A stretch of DNA of 35,422 nt from Halobacteriales archaeon SW_7_65_23 (GTDB lineage Archaea > Halobacteriota > Halobacteria > Halobacteriales > Haloarculaceae), in assembly GCA_003022725.1 (NCBI GenBank), contig PXSQ01000049.1:34629-70050 (forward strand), read 5' to 3'. The notes under the pieces are model-generated. The model did not search any database. It worked only from the letters and a program-made list of their open reading frames with translations, and was not told the DNA's origin. This document shows, piece by piece, positions 7,588-16,717 of the stretch. The stretch's first letter is position 1. The number at the start of each line of letters is the position of its first letter. The position numbers and the translations under genes were made by a program.

Positions 7588-8343
7588 TCACCAGTCCTCG
7601 TCGAGCGCCACCGGCACGCCGCGGGCGGCGGCGTCGGCGGCGAACGCGCGTGAATCGGTCTCCAGCGCGTCGAAGGTGTTGTAGTGGATCGGCACCACGA
7701 GGGCCGGATCCAGAGCCGCGGCCAGCGCGGCGGCGCCCTCGCGGTCCATCGTGAACGATCCGCCGATCGGCGGCAGGAACACGTCGACGTCGAGTTCGGC
7801 GTGCCCCTCGAGGACGTCGGTGTCGCCGGGCCAGAACACCCGCGTCCCGCCGATCGACAGCAGGAAGCCACAGCCGAACCCCTCGGGGTGGACCGGCTGT
7901 CCGTCCGCCCGCGTGTGCGGGCCGTCCGGGTGGTTGTACGCCGGCACCGTCCAGAGCGGCACGTCCGCGACCAGCGCCTCCTCGTCCGTCCCGACCTCCC
8001 GGACGTCGTGGGGTAGCTCGACCAGCCGGTCGAGGTCGCGCCGGCTGTCGCGGGGATCGATGCCCTCGAAGGCGACGACCGTCGCGTCCGGCCCGGCGAC
8101 GCGGTCGATCCCGTCGGGGTCGTAGTGGTGGACGTGCGTGAGGAGGACGGCGTCGCTATCCTCGGGACGGACGGCGTCGCCGGCGGGGTGGGCGTCGGCA
8201 ACCCCGGGGCTATCGGGTTCCCACTCGCCGGTCAGGACGCCGTAGCGGCCGGGGTCGAGGTACACGACGGTGTCGTCGGCTGCCAGCCGCACCGTGGCGT
8301 ACCCGTACCACTCGATCGTCAGGTTCTGGTACTGGACGGTCAT
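7588..8343 (-). CDS. MBL-fold metal-dependent hydrolase (UlaG-like)
   Basis: This 251-residue metallo-beta-lactamase fold protein starts MTVQYQNLTIEWYGYATVRL, with YLDPGRY and the metal motif THVHHYDPDGID, which is close to the canonical HxHxDH. Later metal ligands are in PAYNHPDG, the strand VFWPGDTDVLEG and VVPIHYNTFD. This is the layout of UlaG/YtnP-like L-ascorbate-6-phosphate lactonase relatives, widespread in archaea as proteins of unknown substrate. The first motif has His-Tyr-Asp, so the metal set should be checked. A TATA-like GTTTTACT lies about 25-32 bp before the ATG (8368-8375). It is monocistronic, bracketed by repeat elements. Confidence 0.85.
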   Translation of the reverse strand: MTVQYQNLTIEWYGYATVRLAADDTVVYLDPGRYGVLTGEWEPDSPGVADAHPAGDAVRPEDSDAVLLTHVHHYDPDGIDRVAGPDATVVAFEGIDPRDSRRDLDRLVELPHDVREVGTDEEALVADVPLWTVPAYNHPDGPHTRADGQPVHPEGFGCGFLLSIGGTRVFWPGDTDVLEGHAELDVDVFLPPIGGSFTMDREGAAALAAALDPALVVPIHYNTFDALETDSRAFAADAAARGVPVALDEDW

Positions 8344-8476
8344 CGACCGACCCTTGGGCGGGACGGAGTAAAACAGTCACGCACCTGCGTGTCCCGGTAG
8401 GGGGCTGCTGACGGCCACGCCGTTACTGCCGTCCAACCATCCGCCACGGTTTCTGCCGGCGCGACAATCACTATCA

Positions 8477-8585
8477 TACGGTCGTGCGTGATTCTTTACC
8501 GCTGTGGGTTCACTCATACCCTGCCTCAGCTCCTGAAACAGCCGATACTGCGATACGGTGCTGAAAATAGTCACGCACGACCGTA
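8477..8585. mobile_element. MITE-like element, family F
   Basis: This 109-bp element has perfect 15-bp tips TACGGTCGTGCGTGA (8477-8491) and TCACGCACGACCGTA (8571-8585). Both sides carry TCA (8474-8476 and 8586-8588). The same right tip and TCA occur at 60-77. It lies between the MBL gene and the small gene at 8652, which starts 66 bp beyond it. Confidence 0.85.
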
Positions 8586-8651
8586 TCAGAGACACTCCAG
8601 CGATACCGAGCGGACGAAAGCGGTTTCTACGCGAGCGCCAAAGGGGCGGGC

Positions 8652-8978
8652 ATGAGCCTGGACGACCTGACAGACGACGTCGAACAGCGGTACGCCGACC
8701 TCGGCGACGAACTCGCGGTGGATCTGGATCGGGAGACGCGCAACGAACTGGCGATGCTCTCGGTCGCGATGGAGCCCGACGACACGGACGAACTCGTCCG
8801 GCGGGCGATCCACATGCTGTTCCAGACCACCGTCGAGACCGGGACCCTCGATTTCCACCTCCGCAGCAGCCACGACGTCACCTACGACGAGTACCTCTCC
8901 GGCATGACGTTCGAGGAGATGACCGGCGGGCAGTTCCCCCAGCCCAGCACGAACGACGACCGCCGCTACCAGTTCTAG
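8652..8978 (+). CDS. Small acidic protein of unknown function
   Basis: I do not recognise a family. This 108-residue, soluble, strongly acidic protein is predicted mainly alpha-helical in the first two thirds (MSLDDLTDDVEQRYADLGDE, RETRNELAMLSVAME, DDTDELVRRAIHMLFQTTVE). A conserved-looking YDEYLSGMTFEEMTG follows near the C terminus. There is no signal peptide, membrane segment or cysteine. The codon use is normal for the window and the start ATG is preceded by a purine-rich GGGGCGGG. A family F element lies just upstream and a family C element starts 55 bp downstream of its stop. The DELVRRAIHMLFQ helix pair could be a dimerisation or DNA-binding unit, but that is a guess. Confidence 0.7.
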   Translation: MSLDDLTDDVEQRYADLGDELAVDLDRETRNELAMLSVAMEPDDTDELVRRAIHMLFQTTVETGTLDFHLRSSHDVTYDEYLSGMTFEEMTGGQFPQPSTNDDRRYQF

Positions 8979-9033
8979 GCTCGCTGCGAACACGCACTCG
9001 TGCGGCCGATCCCGTCCTGACGCACAGCGCTCA

Positions 9034-9141
9034 TACTGTCGGACGTAACTCTGTGTCACATCGTGACACTCTCCTGGCTGTATTCGCACGGGTGAACGGC
9101 TGAACGTAACGCGTGACTCCACGAAATTACGTCCGACAGTA
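9034..9141. mobile_element. MITE-like element, family C, inverted sister of the copy at 1760
   Basis: This 108-bp element has tips TACTGTCGGACGTAA and TTACGTCCGACAGTA, and TCA on both sides (9031-9033, 9142-9144). Its reverse complement matches 1760-1867 at 106 of 108 positions. The right TCA is followed by CGA and then TCA, the stop codon (9148-9150) of the permease gene on the minus strand. Confidence 0.85.
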
Positions 9142-9147
9142 TCACGA

Positions 9148-10068
9148 TCAGTTCACGATCCCGTAGCCACGCCGGAACAGCCAGACGTCCAGCGCGATCA
9201 CGACGACAGTGCACCCGCTCAACACCATCAGCGCCAGCAGCGGCTCGACGTCCGAGTAGCCGAGAAACCCGTAGCGGACGCCGTTGACCATGTACACCAT
9301 CGGGTTCGACAACGAGAGCAGGCGGTAGACCGTCGGCAGGACATCCAGCGAGTAGAAGACGCCGCCGAAGAAGACCAGGGGCCGGACGATGAACTGGTTC
9401 ATCACGGTCAGGTAGTCGAAGTCCCGCGCCCAGAGCCCGCCGACGACCCCGAGTCCGGCAAACAGCGTCGAGATGACGAGCATGAACGCGACGAGATACA
9501 GCGGCTCCGCGACCGCAATCGACCGGTCTGTCACGGTGACGAACGCCAGCCCGATGGTCGCGATGATCGCCCCGACCAGGAGCCCGCGGATCGCCGACGC
9601 GACGACGTACGCGGCGACGAACATCCAGTTGGACAGCGGCGAGACGATCACCGTCTCGATGTACTCGTTCCAGCGGCCGTGGAAGATCGAAAACGACGCG
9701 TTCTCGAAGGCGTTGGAGATGGTCCCGAGGACGATCAAGCCCGGCAGCAAGAACACGATGTAATCGAAGCCGGCGATCTGGTCGATCCGACCGCCGAGAA
9801 TCACCCCGAACACGGCGAAGTACAGCACGTTCGTGACCATCGGCGGCAGGAAGGTGTTCCCGGGCCGGCGAACGAAGCGGAGGATCTCCCGGCGGAGCAG
9901 CGCCCGAACGCCCGTGAGCCCGCCGGCTTTCTGTCCCGCTTCCGCGGCCGTCGTCGCGTCCGTCCCGAGCAGCGAGCCCCCCTCCGACGTGTCGGCACCC
10001 GTCCCGCCGTCCGTGTACGGGGCGTCCGTCCGCCCGTCGCTTCCGGGAGCCGTCCGCGAGCCAGTCAT
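9148..10068 (-). CDS. ABC-2 type exporter permease
   Basis: This is 306 residues. An Asp/Gly/Thr-rich N-terminal tail of about 45 residues is followed by the cytoplasmic lead LRREILRFVRRPGNTFLPP and six hydrophobic segments: TNVLYFAVFGVIL, YIVFLLPGLIVLGTI, WMFVAAYVVASAIRGLLVGAIIATIGLAF, LYLVAFMLVISTLFAGLGVVG, PLVFFGGVFYS and LLALMVLSGCTVVVIALDVWLF. This is the ABC2_membrane layout of drug or polysaccharide exporters; the substrate is unknown. It is translationally coupled to the ATPase gene by a 4-bp overlap (ATGA). A family C element ends three bases beyond its stop codon. Confidence 0.9.
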   Translation of the reverse strand: MTGSRTAPGSDGRTDAPYTDGGTGADTSEGGSLLGTDATTAAEAGQKAGGLTGVRALLRREILRFVRRPGNTFLPPMVTNVLYFAVFGVILGGRIDQIAGFDYIVFLLPGLIVLGTISNAFENASFSIFHGRWNEYIETVIVSPLSNWMFVAAYVVASAIRGLLVGAIIATIGLAFVTVTDRSIAVAEPLYLVAFMLVISTLFAGLGVVGGLWARDFDYLTVMNQFIVRPLVFFGGVFYSLDVLPTVYRLLSLSNPMVYMVNGVRYGFLGYSDVEPLLALMVLSGCTVVVIALDVWLFRRGYGIVN

Positions 10069-10991
10069 AGCGTGCCCTCCGCAGTGCGGGTGATGTCAAC
10101 GAAAACTTCCTCGAGCGACGCCCGGCGAACGTCCAGATCCGTGACGGTGTACCCCTTCGTCTCGAGGTCGCGGAGCACGTCCGGAACGAGCTCGCTGCCA
10201 CCGCGGGCAGTAACGAGCAGCCGGCCGTCGTCCATCCGGGCCGACACGACGCCGTCACGGCTGAACTGGGGGGCAGTCGCGGGTGGGTTGGCGAGCCCGA
10301 TATCGAGCGTGTCCGTGCCCCGGCGGGTGAGTTCGTCTGGTGCCGCAACCTCGACCTTCCGTCCCTGATCGAGGATCGCCACGCGATCGCAGAGGCGCTC
10401 GGCCTCCTCGATGTAGTGGGTCGTCAGCAGCACCGTCGTCCCGGCTGCGTTCATCCGTTCGATGATCTCCCAGAGGTCGTGCCGAAGCTGGACGTCGACA
10501 CCGGCCGTCGGTTCGTCGAGGATGAGGAGTTCGGGGCCGGAAACCAGCGCGCGAGCGAGCATGAATCTGCGCTTCATCCCGCCGGACAGCTGGTGGAAGC
10601 GGGCGTCGGCTTTCCCGGCGATCCCGACGATCTCCAGCGCCTCCAGGGCGCGCCGGCTGGCGGTCCTGCGGTCGAAGCCGTGGTAGCCGGCCTTGTGTTC
10701 GAGCACCTCCCGGATCGGGAAGAAGCGGTCGACGTTGTACTCCTGTGGCGCGAGCCCGATCCGGTCCCGGACCTCGCGGTAGTGGTCGACGACGTCGTAG
10801 CCGAACACTGACGCCTCGCCGCCAGTGGCGCGGACGAGGCCGACGAGCACGTTGATCAGCGTCGTCTTCCCCGCGCCGTTCGGGCCGAGCAGGCCGAAAA
10901 ACTCCCCTTCGTCGACGGACAGCGAGAGCCCATCGAGCGCCTGCACGTCACCGTAAGATTTCCGAAGATCACACACGCGAATCGCCGCCAT
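10065..10991 (-). CDS. ABC-2 type exporter ATP-binding protein
   Basis: This is 308 residues from the ATG giving MAAIRVCDLRKSYGDVQ. Walker A is GPNGAGKTT, the signature is LSGGMKRR, Walker B is LLILDEPTAGVD and the switch His is in LTTHYIEEAERLCDR. It is the CcmA/DrrA subclass, followed by a C-terminal domain of about 80 residues (VSARMDDGRLLVTARGGSE...) typical of this subclass. It partners the permease encoded just downstream, overlapping by 4 bp. An in-frame upstream extension lacks similarity to the family and is left out. Confidence 0.92.
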   Translation of the reverse strand: MAAIRVCDLRKSYGDVQALDGLSLSVDEGEFFGLLGPNGAGKTTLINVLVGLVRATGGEASVFGYDVVDHYREVRDRIGLAPQEYNVDRFFPIREVLEHKAGYHGFDRRTASRRALEALEIVGIAGKADARFHQLSGGMKRRFMLARALVSGPELLILDEPTAGVDVQLRHDLWEIIERMNAAGTTVLLTTHYIEEAERLCDRVAILDQGRKVEVAAPDELTRRGTDTLDIGLANPPATAPQFSRDGVVSARMDDGRLLVTARGGSELVPDVLRDLETKGYTVTDLDVRRASLEEVFVDITRTAEGTL

Positions 10992-11070
10992 TATCGAAAG
11001 CGTGGGTCGTCTCGTGGTTAAGGCCGTCGCACTCGGCGAGGGCGCGCGACTCCCCTGTCTGCTCCCCGGC

Positions 11071-12102
11071 TTACCTGAGCTCCAGCCCGCGGATGGCGAC
11101 CGTTCCGTCCTCCTCGCCGTCGGCTTCTTCGACAGTTCCGATGAGCCGGCCATCCTCCGTCGCCTCGACGACCGCCTCGGCGTGGTTGTCGGGCAACGCC
11201 GCGACGAAGCCGGTGCCCATATTGAACGTCCGGTGCATCTCCGCGTCGGAGACCGATCCCTCCCGCTGGATGAACGCGAACACCGGCTGGGCGTCGAAGG
11301 GGTCTGTGATCTCGTAGCGGTGGGGCCCCATCCGGGTGAGGTTCGTCCACCCGCCGCCGGTGACGTGGGCGGCCGCGTGCGTTCCGTGTGCGCGCAGAGG
11401 ATTCAGCATATCCGTGTAGATGCGCGTCGGCTCCAGCAACTCCTCGGCGATGGAGCGGTCGGGGTTCGGCGGGAACGGGTCGGTGTACTCGTGCTCGCGG
11501 GTGACCGCTTCGCGGGCGAGCGTCAGGCCGTTGGAGTGGATGCCGCTGGAGGGCCACCCAACGATTGCGTCGCCTGGCTCGGCTTCGCCGGGGAACAGCG
11601 CGCCCTTCGGCGCGAGGCCGGCGCAGGCGCCTGCGATGTCCAGCCCCCGGATGACGTCCGGCATCACCGCGGTTTCGCCGCCGACGAGCGCGACGCCGGC
11701 GGCCTCGGCGCCGCGGGCCAGCCCCTCGCCGATCGCCTCGGCGGTGTCGTCGTCCGGCTCCTCCACTGCGAGGTAGTCGACGAACGCCACCGGCTTGACC
11801 CCCTGAGCGACGAGGTCGTTGACGTTCATCGCCATGCAGTCGATGCCGACGGTGGAGTAGTTGTCGATGGCCTCCGCCACGAGGAGCTTGGTCCCGACGC
11901 CGTCGGTCGCGAGCGCGAGGTACTGGTCGCCGATGTCGACCAGGCCGGCGTAATCACCCGCGAACTCCCCCGTCGCGCCGACGAGCGCGGCCGTCGCCGC
12001 CTCGCTCGCGTCGATGTCTACGCCCGTCTCCGCGTAGGTCAGCCCCTCCTCGTCGCCGTCGGCGGCGTCCGCCTCTCCCCCGGAGTGGTCGTCCTCGCTC
12101 AT
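11071..12102 (-). CDS. purM: Phosphoribosylformylglycinamidine cyclo-ligase (AIR synthetase)
   Basis: This 343-residue enzyme closes the imidazole ring of FGAM with ATP to give AIR, the fifth step of purine synthesis. The sequence shows the family landmarks TYAETGVDIDA, ATDGVGTKLLVA, GIDCMAMNVNDLVAQGVKPVAFVDY, ALVGGETAVMPDV, GWPSSGIHSNGLTLAR and HVTGGGWTNLTRM. The N-terminal 20 residues are an acidic haloarchaeal tail. The ATG at 12102 is chosen because the longer open frame upstream reads as non-conserved sequence, and a TATA-like GCTTTTGC lies about 25-30 bp before it. It is monocistronic; the next gene on this strand begins 80 bp downstream. Confidence 0.95.
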   Translation of the reverse strand: MSEDDHSGGEADAADGDEEGLTYAETGVDIDASEAATAALVGATGEFAGDYAGLVDIGDQYLALATDGVGTKLLVAEAIDNYSTVGIDCMAMNVNDLVAQGVKPVAFVDYLAVEEPDDDTAEAIGEGLARGAEAAGVALVGGETAVMPDVIRGLDIAGACAGLAPKGALFPGEAEPGDAIVGWPSSGIHSNGLTLAREAVTREHEYTDPFPPNPDRSIAEELLEPTRIYTDMLNPLRAHGTHAAAHVTGGGWTNLTRMGPHRYEITDPFDAQPVFAFIQREGSVSDAEMHRTFNMGTGFVAALPDNHAEAVVEATEDGRLIGTVEEADGEEDGTVAIRGLELR

Positions 12103-12400
12103 GCTCAGGATGCCGACGCCGGCGAGCAAAAGCCCATCGCTCTCGGGAACGTCTACGGGCCGAATACGACCGGATCGCCGACGGGAAGCTTGCCGGCCAC
12201 ATGGCGGACCAGAATCCCCCGTGAATCCCCGTGACGATGCCCACGGGAAACTTGACACCGTCGACGTCGTCCACCTCGCGGGGGCGTCGTCCCCCGACGC
12301 GGCCGTCGAGAACGGCAACGCGACCCGTTCCGGCCGGCGACCCGACGCCGTTCCGGCCCGTGTCCGGCAGTATTAGTAGCTGCCCGTCAAAGGGTGCGGC
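12103..12400. other. Intergenic region between purM and the 93-residue gene
   Basis: About 300 bp between divergently oriented starts. It holds a TATA-like element for purM near 12125-12132 (minus strand) and an AT-rich CAGTATTAGTAG near 12368-12379, placed about 27 bp before the next ATG. Several frames are open on both strands, but none resembles a protein I know. Confidence 0.5.
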
Positions 12401-12682
12401 ATGAACCACCTGTCGGCCCTCGGGGAGGACGAGTGGCAGCTGCCGCCCCACGCCCACGTCATCGTCCACGAGGCCCCCGACAGGAACGAACTGCTCACGA
12501 TCTATGACTGCGGCGCGGCCCAGAAACCCCCTTCGGCGCAGGTGATCGGCAACCTCGTCCGGGTCGACGCCGACCACGAACTCCTGAGCCAGCCGACGGG
12601 CTACATCGCGAAGCTCCGCGAACCCGCGAAACTCGAACGCCAGGACGACACCCACTGGGTGATCCGGGCCCGCGAGGAGTAA
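12401..12682 (+). CDS. Small conserved-looking protein of unknown function
   Basis: I do not recognise the family. This 93-residue protein begins MNHLSALGEDEWQLPPHAHV. The segments VIVHEAPDRNELLTIYDCG and DDTHWVIRAREE look like beta strands of a small globular domain, and GNLVRVDADHELLSQPTGYIAKL could be a helix. A single Cys is present; there is no membrane segment. A TATA-like stretch precedes the ATG at the distance expected for a leaderless transcript. It points toward the convergent rad50 gene, leaving 56 bp between the stops. Confidence 0.7.
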   Translation: MNHLSALGEDEWQLPPHAHVIVHEAPDRNELLTIYDCGAAQKPPSAQVIGNLVRVDADHELLSQPTGYIAKLREPAKLERQDDTHWVIRAREE

Positions 12683-12738
12683 CGTGCTCCTCGCCGCGAA
12701 ACTCGATGTCCCGAAAACACCCCAGATCAAAACCGTTC

Positions 12739-15326
12739 CTAGTCAGCTTCAGCGAGCACGTGCTCGTCGAGGCTACCGCGTTCGACCGTCGAGCGGTTCG
12801 AGGTCGGGTCCTTCCGGACGGTCACGAGGTCGTCGGCGGCGCCGACAAGCTCCTCGTCGTGGCTCACCACCAGGATCTGCTCGACGCCCAGCTCGCGCAT
12901 CGCGTCGACCAGTTCGACAAGCTGTGAGACGTGACCGTCGTCGAGGAAGACGGTCGGCTCGTCGAGGATCAGCGGCGGCATCGGCGCCGCGCCCTCGATG
13001 CCCTCGGCCAGCAGCTGGTAGATCGCACACCGGAGACTCAGGTTGAACAGCGCGCGCTCGCCGCCCGAGAGCTGCTCGGGGTCGAGCGTCTCGCCGTCCT
13101 TCTGGTACACCGTCAGCCGGTACTCGCCGTCGAGTTCAATTCGCGCGTACGTGTCGTTCTCGTACAGCAGCTCGAACGTCTCGTTGAGCATCCGTTCGAG
13201 GCTCTCGACGTTGCGCTGGCGCAGCTCCGCGCGCAGCTCGCCGTACATCTCCTGGAGCGCCCGCGCTTCGTCGTACAGCGATTCGAGCCGCTCGACGGTC
13301 GCGTCCAGCGCCTCCTGGCGCTCCTGGAGCCGCTCGAGCTCCTCGAGTTCGTTGTCGATCCCGCCGATCCGGCTCTGCAGCTCCGACCGGCGCTCGTCCA
13401 GCTCCGTCAGCTTCTCTTGCACCTTCTCGAGATACGCCTCAGCGTCCCGCTTTTGCTCGCGGGCCTCCTCGACGCGCTCCTCGTCGAACGCCTCCTCGAG
13501 TTCGGCGCGGCGCTCGCGCTTTTCCGCCAGGCGGTCCCGGCGCTCGTCGTTCAGCTCCTCTTTCTCCGCGCGTTGCTCGCGCAGCGTTTCGAGCTCCGCC
13601 TCGAGGTCGCCGATCTCCGCTCGCGGAGCGTCCCGACACGCTCGGCCTTTTCCTCGAGTGCGCGTTTACGCTCCGCGAGGAGGTCCTGGAGGTTCTCGCG
13701 TTCGGTCTCCAGCTGTTCGACGCGTGACTCGCGCTCGACGAGCGCCTCCGCCGTCTCCAGATCAGCGTCCAGCTCTCTCTCCTGCTCCTGCAGCTCCTCG
13801 AGCCGCGCCTCCAGCTCCGCGACCCGCTCGCGCCGGTCGTCGATCGCGTTGACGTGGGGTGACTCCTCGACCGGCTGGCCACACTCCGGGCATTTGCCGG
13901 CTTCGAGCAGTTCCTCGGCTTCCGCGAGGCGCCCGCGGGCGCCCTCGAGTTCGGTCTCGCACTCGGCGCGCTGCTCGCGGCAGTCGCTCAGCGCCGACGC
14001 CACCGACTCGCGGTGCTCGTCGGCGTCCCCGAATTCGATCGGCGCATCGGCGAACGCCTCGCGCTCCTGTTCGATTTCGTCGGCGAGCTCCTCGAGCTGG
14101 TCGCGCCGCTCGGCGAGCAGGTCGCGGGCGTCCGCGACTTCCGACTCGAGTTCGTCCGCTTCTTCTCGCTTCTCCTCGGCCGCCGATTCCAGCTCCTCGG
14201 CCTGCTCTTCGCGCGTCTCGCGGTCGCTGTCGTGTTCCTGCTTCTCAACGCTGAGCTCCCGAATCCGCTCGGTCAGATCGTCGATCTCCTCGCGGATCGC
14301 CTCGACGCGGGCCTTGACTGCCGCCGCGAGTTCGTCGGGGTCGCGGTCCTCCGCTGCCGCGGCGTCGAGCACGCCGTTGCCCTCCACAGCCGCGTCCACC
14401 GCGTCGTCGCCGGACGGCTCGACCTGTTCGAGGAGGTCGTTGCGTCGCTCTCGGGCCGCGGACAGCTGTTCGCGGGTTTCCGCAATCTCGTCCGCGAGCA
14501 CCTCGCGTTCGCGCTCGGTCTCGCTGATGCGCTCGCGCAGCTCCGCGACGTCCGCCTCGATGGCATCGAGCTGCTCGCGTTTCTCCTCGTACTCCTCAAG
14601 CACCGAGGCGGCGCGGTCGCGGGTCTCGCGGGCCTCCTCGCGGTTCTCCTCGAAGCGCTCGATGTCGGACTCGACCTCCCGGAGCTCCGATACCAGCTCG
14701 TTGCGCGTCGCGTGGAGGTTCCGCTCCTCTTTGGCTTCGATCTGTTCGGCGACCTCCGAGAGCGCCCCCTGCTTGTCGTCGCGCACCCGGCCGACGCCGA
14801 CGCGGGCGTCGCTTGCCCGTTCGCGGTACTCCTCCAGTTTACCCAGCTGCAGGAGGTCGTCGATCATGTCCTGGCGGTCGGCCGGCGAGGCGTTGATCAG
14901 CTTGTTCACCTCGCCCTGGCGAACGTACGCGCAGTTGACGAACGCCTCGCTGTCCATCCGGAGCAGCTCGGCGACCCGCTGCCGGACGTCGATCGCGCCC
15001 TCGATCGTCCCGTCGGGCCCCTCCAGGACGCACTCGGCCGTCCGCGCGCTGTCGCCGGTCGCCCGCACCCGGCGCCTGATCTGATAGGATTCGCCTGCGT
15101 GGGTGAACCACAGCTCGACGATCGTCTCCTCGGCGCCGATTGTGACGACCTCCTCCAGGGTCTTCTCCAGTGCCTTCGAGCCGTACAGCGCGAAGAAACA
15201 CGCCTCCAACAGCGAGGACTTCCCGCTGCCGTTCAGCCCGTGGATCACCGTCACGCCGGTGTCCAGCCGCAGGTCGGCCGCCTCGTAGCACTTGAAGTGC
15301 TCCAGCCTGATCCTGTCGAATCTCAC
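12739..15326 (-). pseudogene. rad50: Rad50 ATPase, coding frame broken by a frameshift
   Basis: Rad50 is the SMC-like ATPase of the Mre11-Rad50 double-strand-break complex. The N lobe begins at a GTG (15326) with [14 protein letters not shown] and has Walker [10 protein letters not shown]. Long Glu/Arg coiled coils surround the zinc hook CPECGQP (around 13880-13895). The C lobe has the signature [14 protein letters not shown], Walker [10 protein letters not shown] and the D-loop/switch region VVSHDEELV. Near 13617-13627 the frame shifts: the first frame goes off into [13 protein letters not shown], while [17 protein letters not shown] continues in another frame. One missing base within CGCGAGCGGAGATC explains it. 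Everything else is intact, so sequencing error and recent mutation are both possible. The start overlaps the mre11 stop (GTGA). Confidence 0.85.
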
Positions 15327-16452
15327 AGGTAATCCTCCATCGTGGCCTGATCCTCGGCGGGGTCGAACACCCCGGGATCCTCCTCGTCGAGCAGCGTCGC
15401 GACGCGGCGCTGGACGGTGTCGGCGACGTTGGAGTCGGCGACCTTGCTCGCACGGATCGTCTCGTCAAGGTCGCGGGCGGCGGCGCTCAACCCCATCTCG
15501 CCGATCCGCTCGGCGACGGCGTCGTCGGGGTCGGCGAAACTCACGTCCAGTTCGCTCTCCTCGGCGCGCTCGCGGCGGTCGGTGACGCGGGTCACCAGCG
15601 CGCCGCGGCCCTCGCCGAACTCCTCGACGTTGGCCGGCAGCACCTCGCCACCCTCGCCAGTGATCTCCACGATCACGACCGCGTCCTCGATGTCGTACTG
15701 GTCGATCCGCTCGCGGACCCGCTCGGTGCCCTCGCCGTCGCCGAGTTCGACGGAGACGAACACGAACTCCCTCGTGGGCAGGCCGCGCCGGCGGATGTCC
15801 ACCCCGTCCTCGAAGATGACGAGGTTGTAGCCGCGCTCCTCGCGCTCGGCTGCGCTCGCGCGCTCGGTCGATCCGGAGTAGGTGAGCCACGCCTCGTGGG
15901 GATCATCGATCTGTTTGGTTTTGGGGTCGTGGTCGTCGCCGAGCAACATCGCGTCGAACGCGACCGACGACTCGGCGAGCACCTCGCGGGCGTCCCAGTC
16001 GCCGTGGTCGAACGGCGCGAACAGGCCGTGGGAGACCAGCGCCGCGTGCTCGGCGTCGCCGGGTTCAAACTCGTAGTCGAGGTCGTCGCGCTGGGACCGA
16101 GGCACGAAATCCAGGCCGTACAGGTCGACGTTCCCGATAGTTACGGGCTCAGCACCGAGTCGCGTTGCGAGTCCCATCGACTCGAAGAGGTCGAGCCATT
16201 GCCGGTCGCGCTTTGCCTCGTGGTTGCCGACGATGGCGAGGAACGGAACGTCGGCGTCGTCGAGCCGTCGCAGCACCTGGATGGCATCCATGATGTCCTC
16301 GAGTGCCGGCTGGCGGTCGTGGAAGAGGTCGCCGGCGTGGACCACCGCGTCGACGCCGTGCTCGATGGCGTCGGTCGCGCCCCGGGACGGGCCTGCCGGT
16401 GGTACTGCCGGTACCCGAGGTGGGTGTCCCCGGTGTGGAGTATCCGCGTCAT
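15323..16452 (-). pseudogene. mre11: Mre11 nuclease, N-terminal part frameshifted with a short internal deletion
   Basis: Mre11 is the Mn-dependent nuclease subunit of the Mre11-Rad50 complex. Motif I (MTRILHTGDTHLGYRQYH) is read from the ATG at 16452. The remaining motifs GDLFHD, VGNHE, LVSHGLF and LLGDDHDP are in another frame that continues to the stop at 15323. Between GYRQYH and ATDAIEHGVDAVVHAGD (about 16375-16400) the two frames meet. This linker is about eight codons shorter than I expect for haloarchaeal Mre11, so a short deletion that is not a multiple of three is likely. As written, no single protein has all phosphoesterase motifs. A further upstream ATG (16473) would add seven residues. 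The stop overlaps the rad50 start. Confidence 0.8.
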
Positions 16453-16717
16453 TGGCTTCCGGTAGGTTGCCATCTCCTAAAGGGATTCCCAAACCACGGT
16501 GGAAGTGAGTGTCGGTATTTCGTATTCGGTCAGACTCGTGGCTACAGGCAGTGGTCATCACTGACGTCGACCACCGGCCACCACTGACCCCCCACATCTG
16601 TTATAGCGATCACTCGGCAACGGAGAGTCAGCGAAAGGAGAAAGCAAAGGGCAGTGAGAACGCGGGGAGGCAGAGTGTGGGAGAGGCGGTAGTTGCAGGG
16701 CAGTTCCCCGGCAGCGA

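Noticed and set aside
12360-12376. GTCCGGCAGTATTAG looks like a right tip of a family D element
   Set aside because: No left tip within 200 bp and no target repeat; the AT part sits where the TATA box of the next gene is expected.
12739-13422. Rad50 C-terminal piece as a separate split gene
   Set aside because: No ribosome or TATA-like signal is near the internal ATG and the displaced frame continues upstream with family-like residues, which fits a frameshift better than a designed split.
12931-15084. Very long open frame on the plus strand opposite rad50
   Set aside because: It is antisense to the Rad50 coiled coil; its translation is Ser/Arg-rich low complexity, as expected from GC-rich coding DNA read on the other strand.
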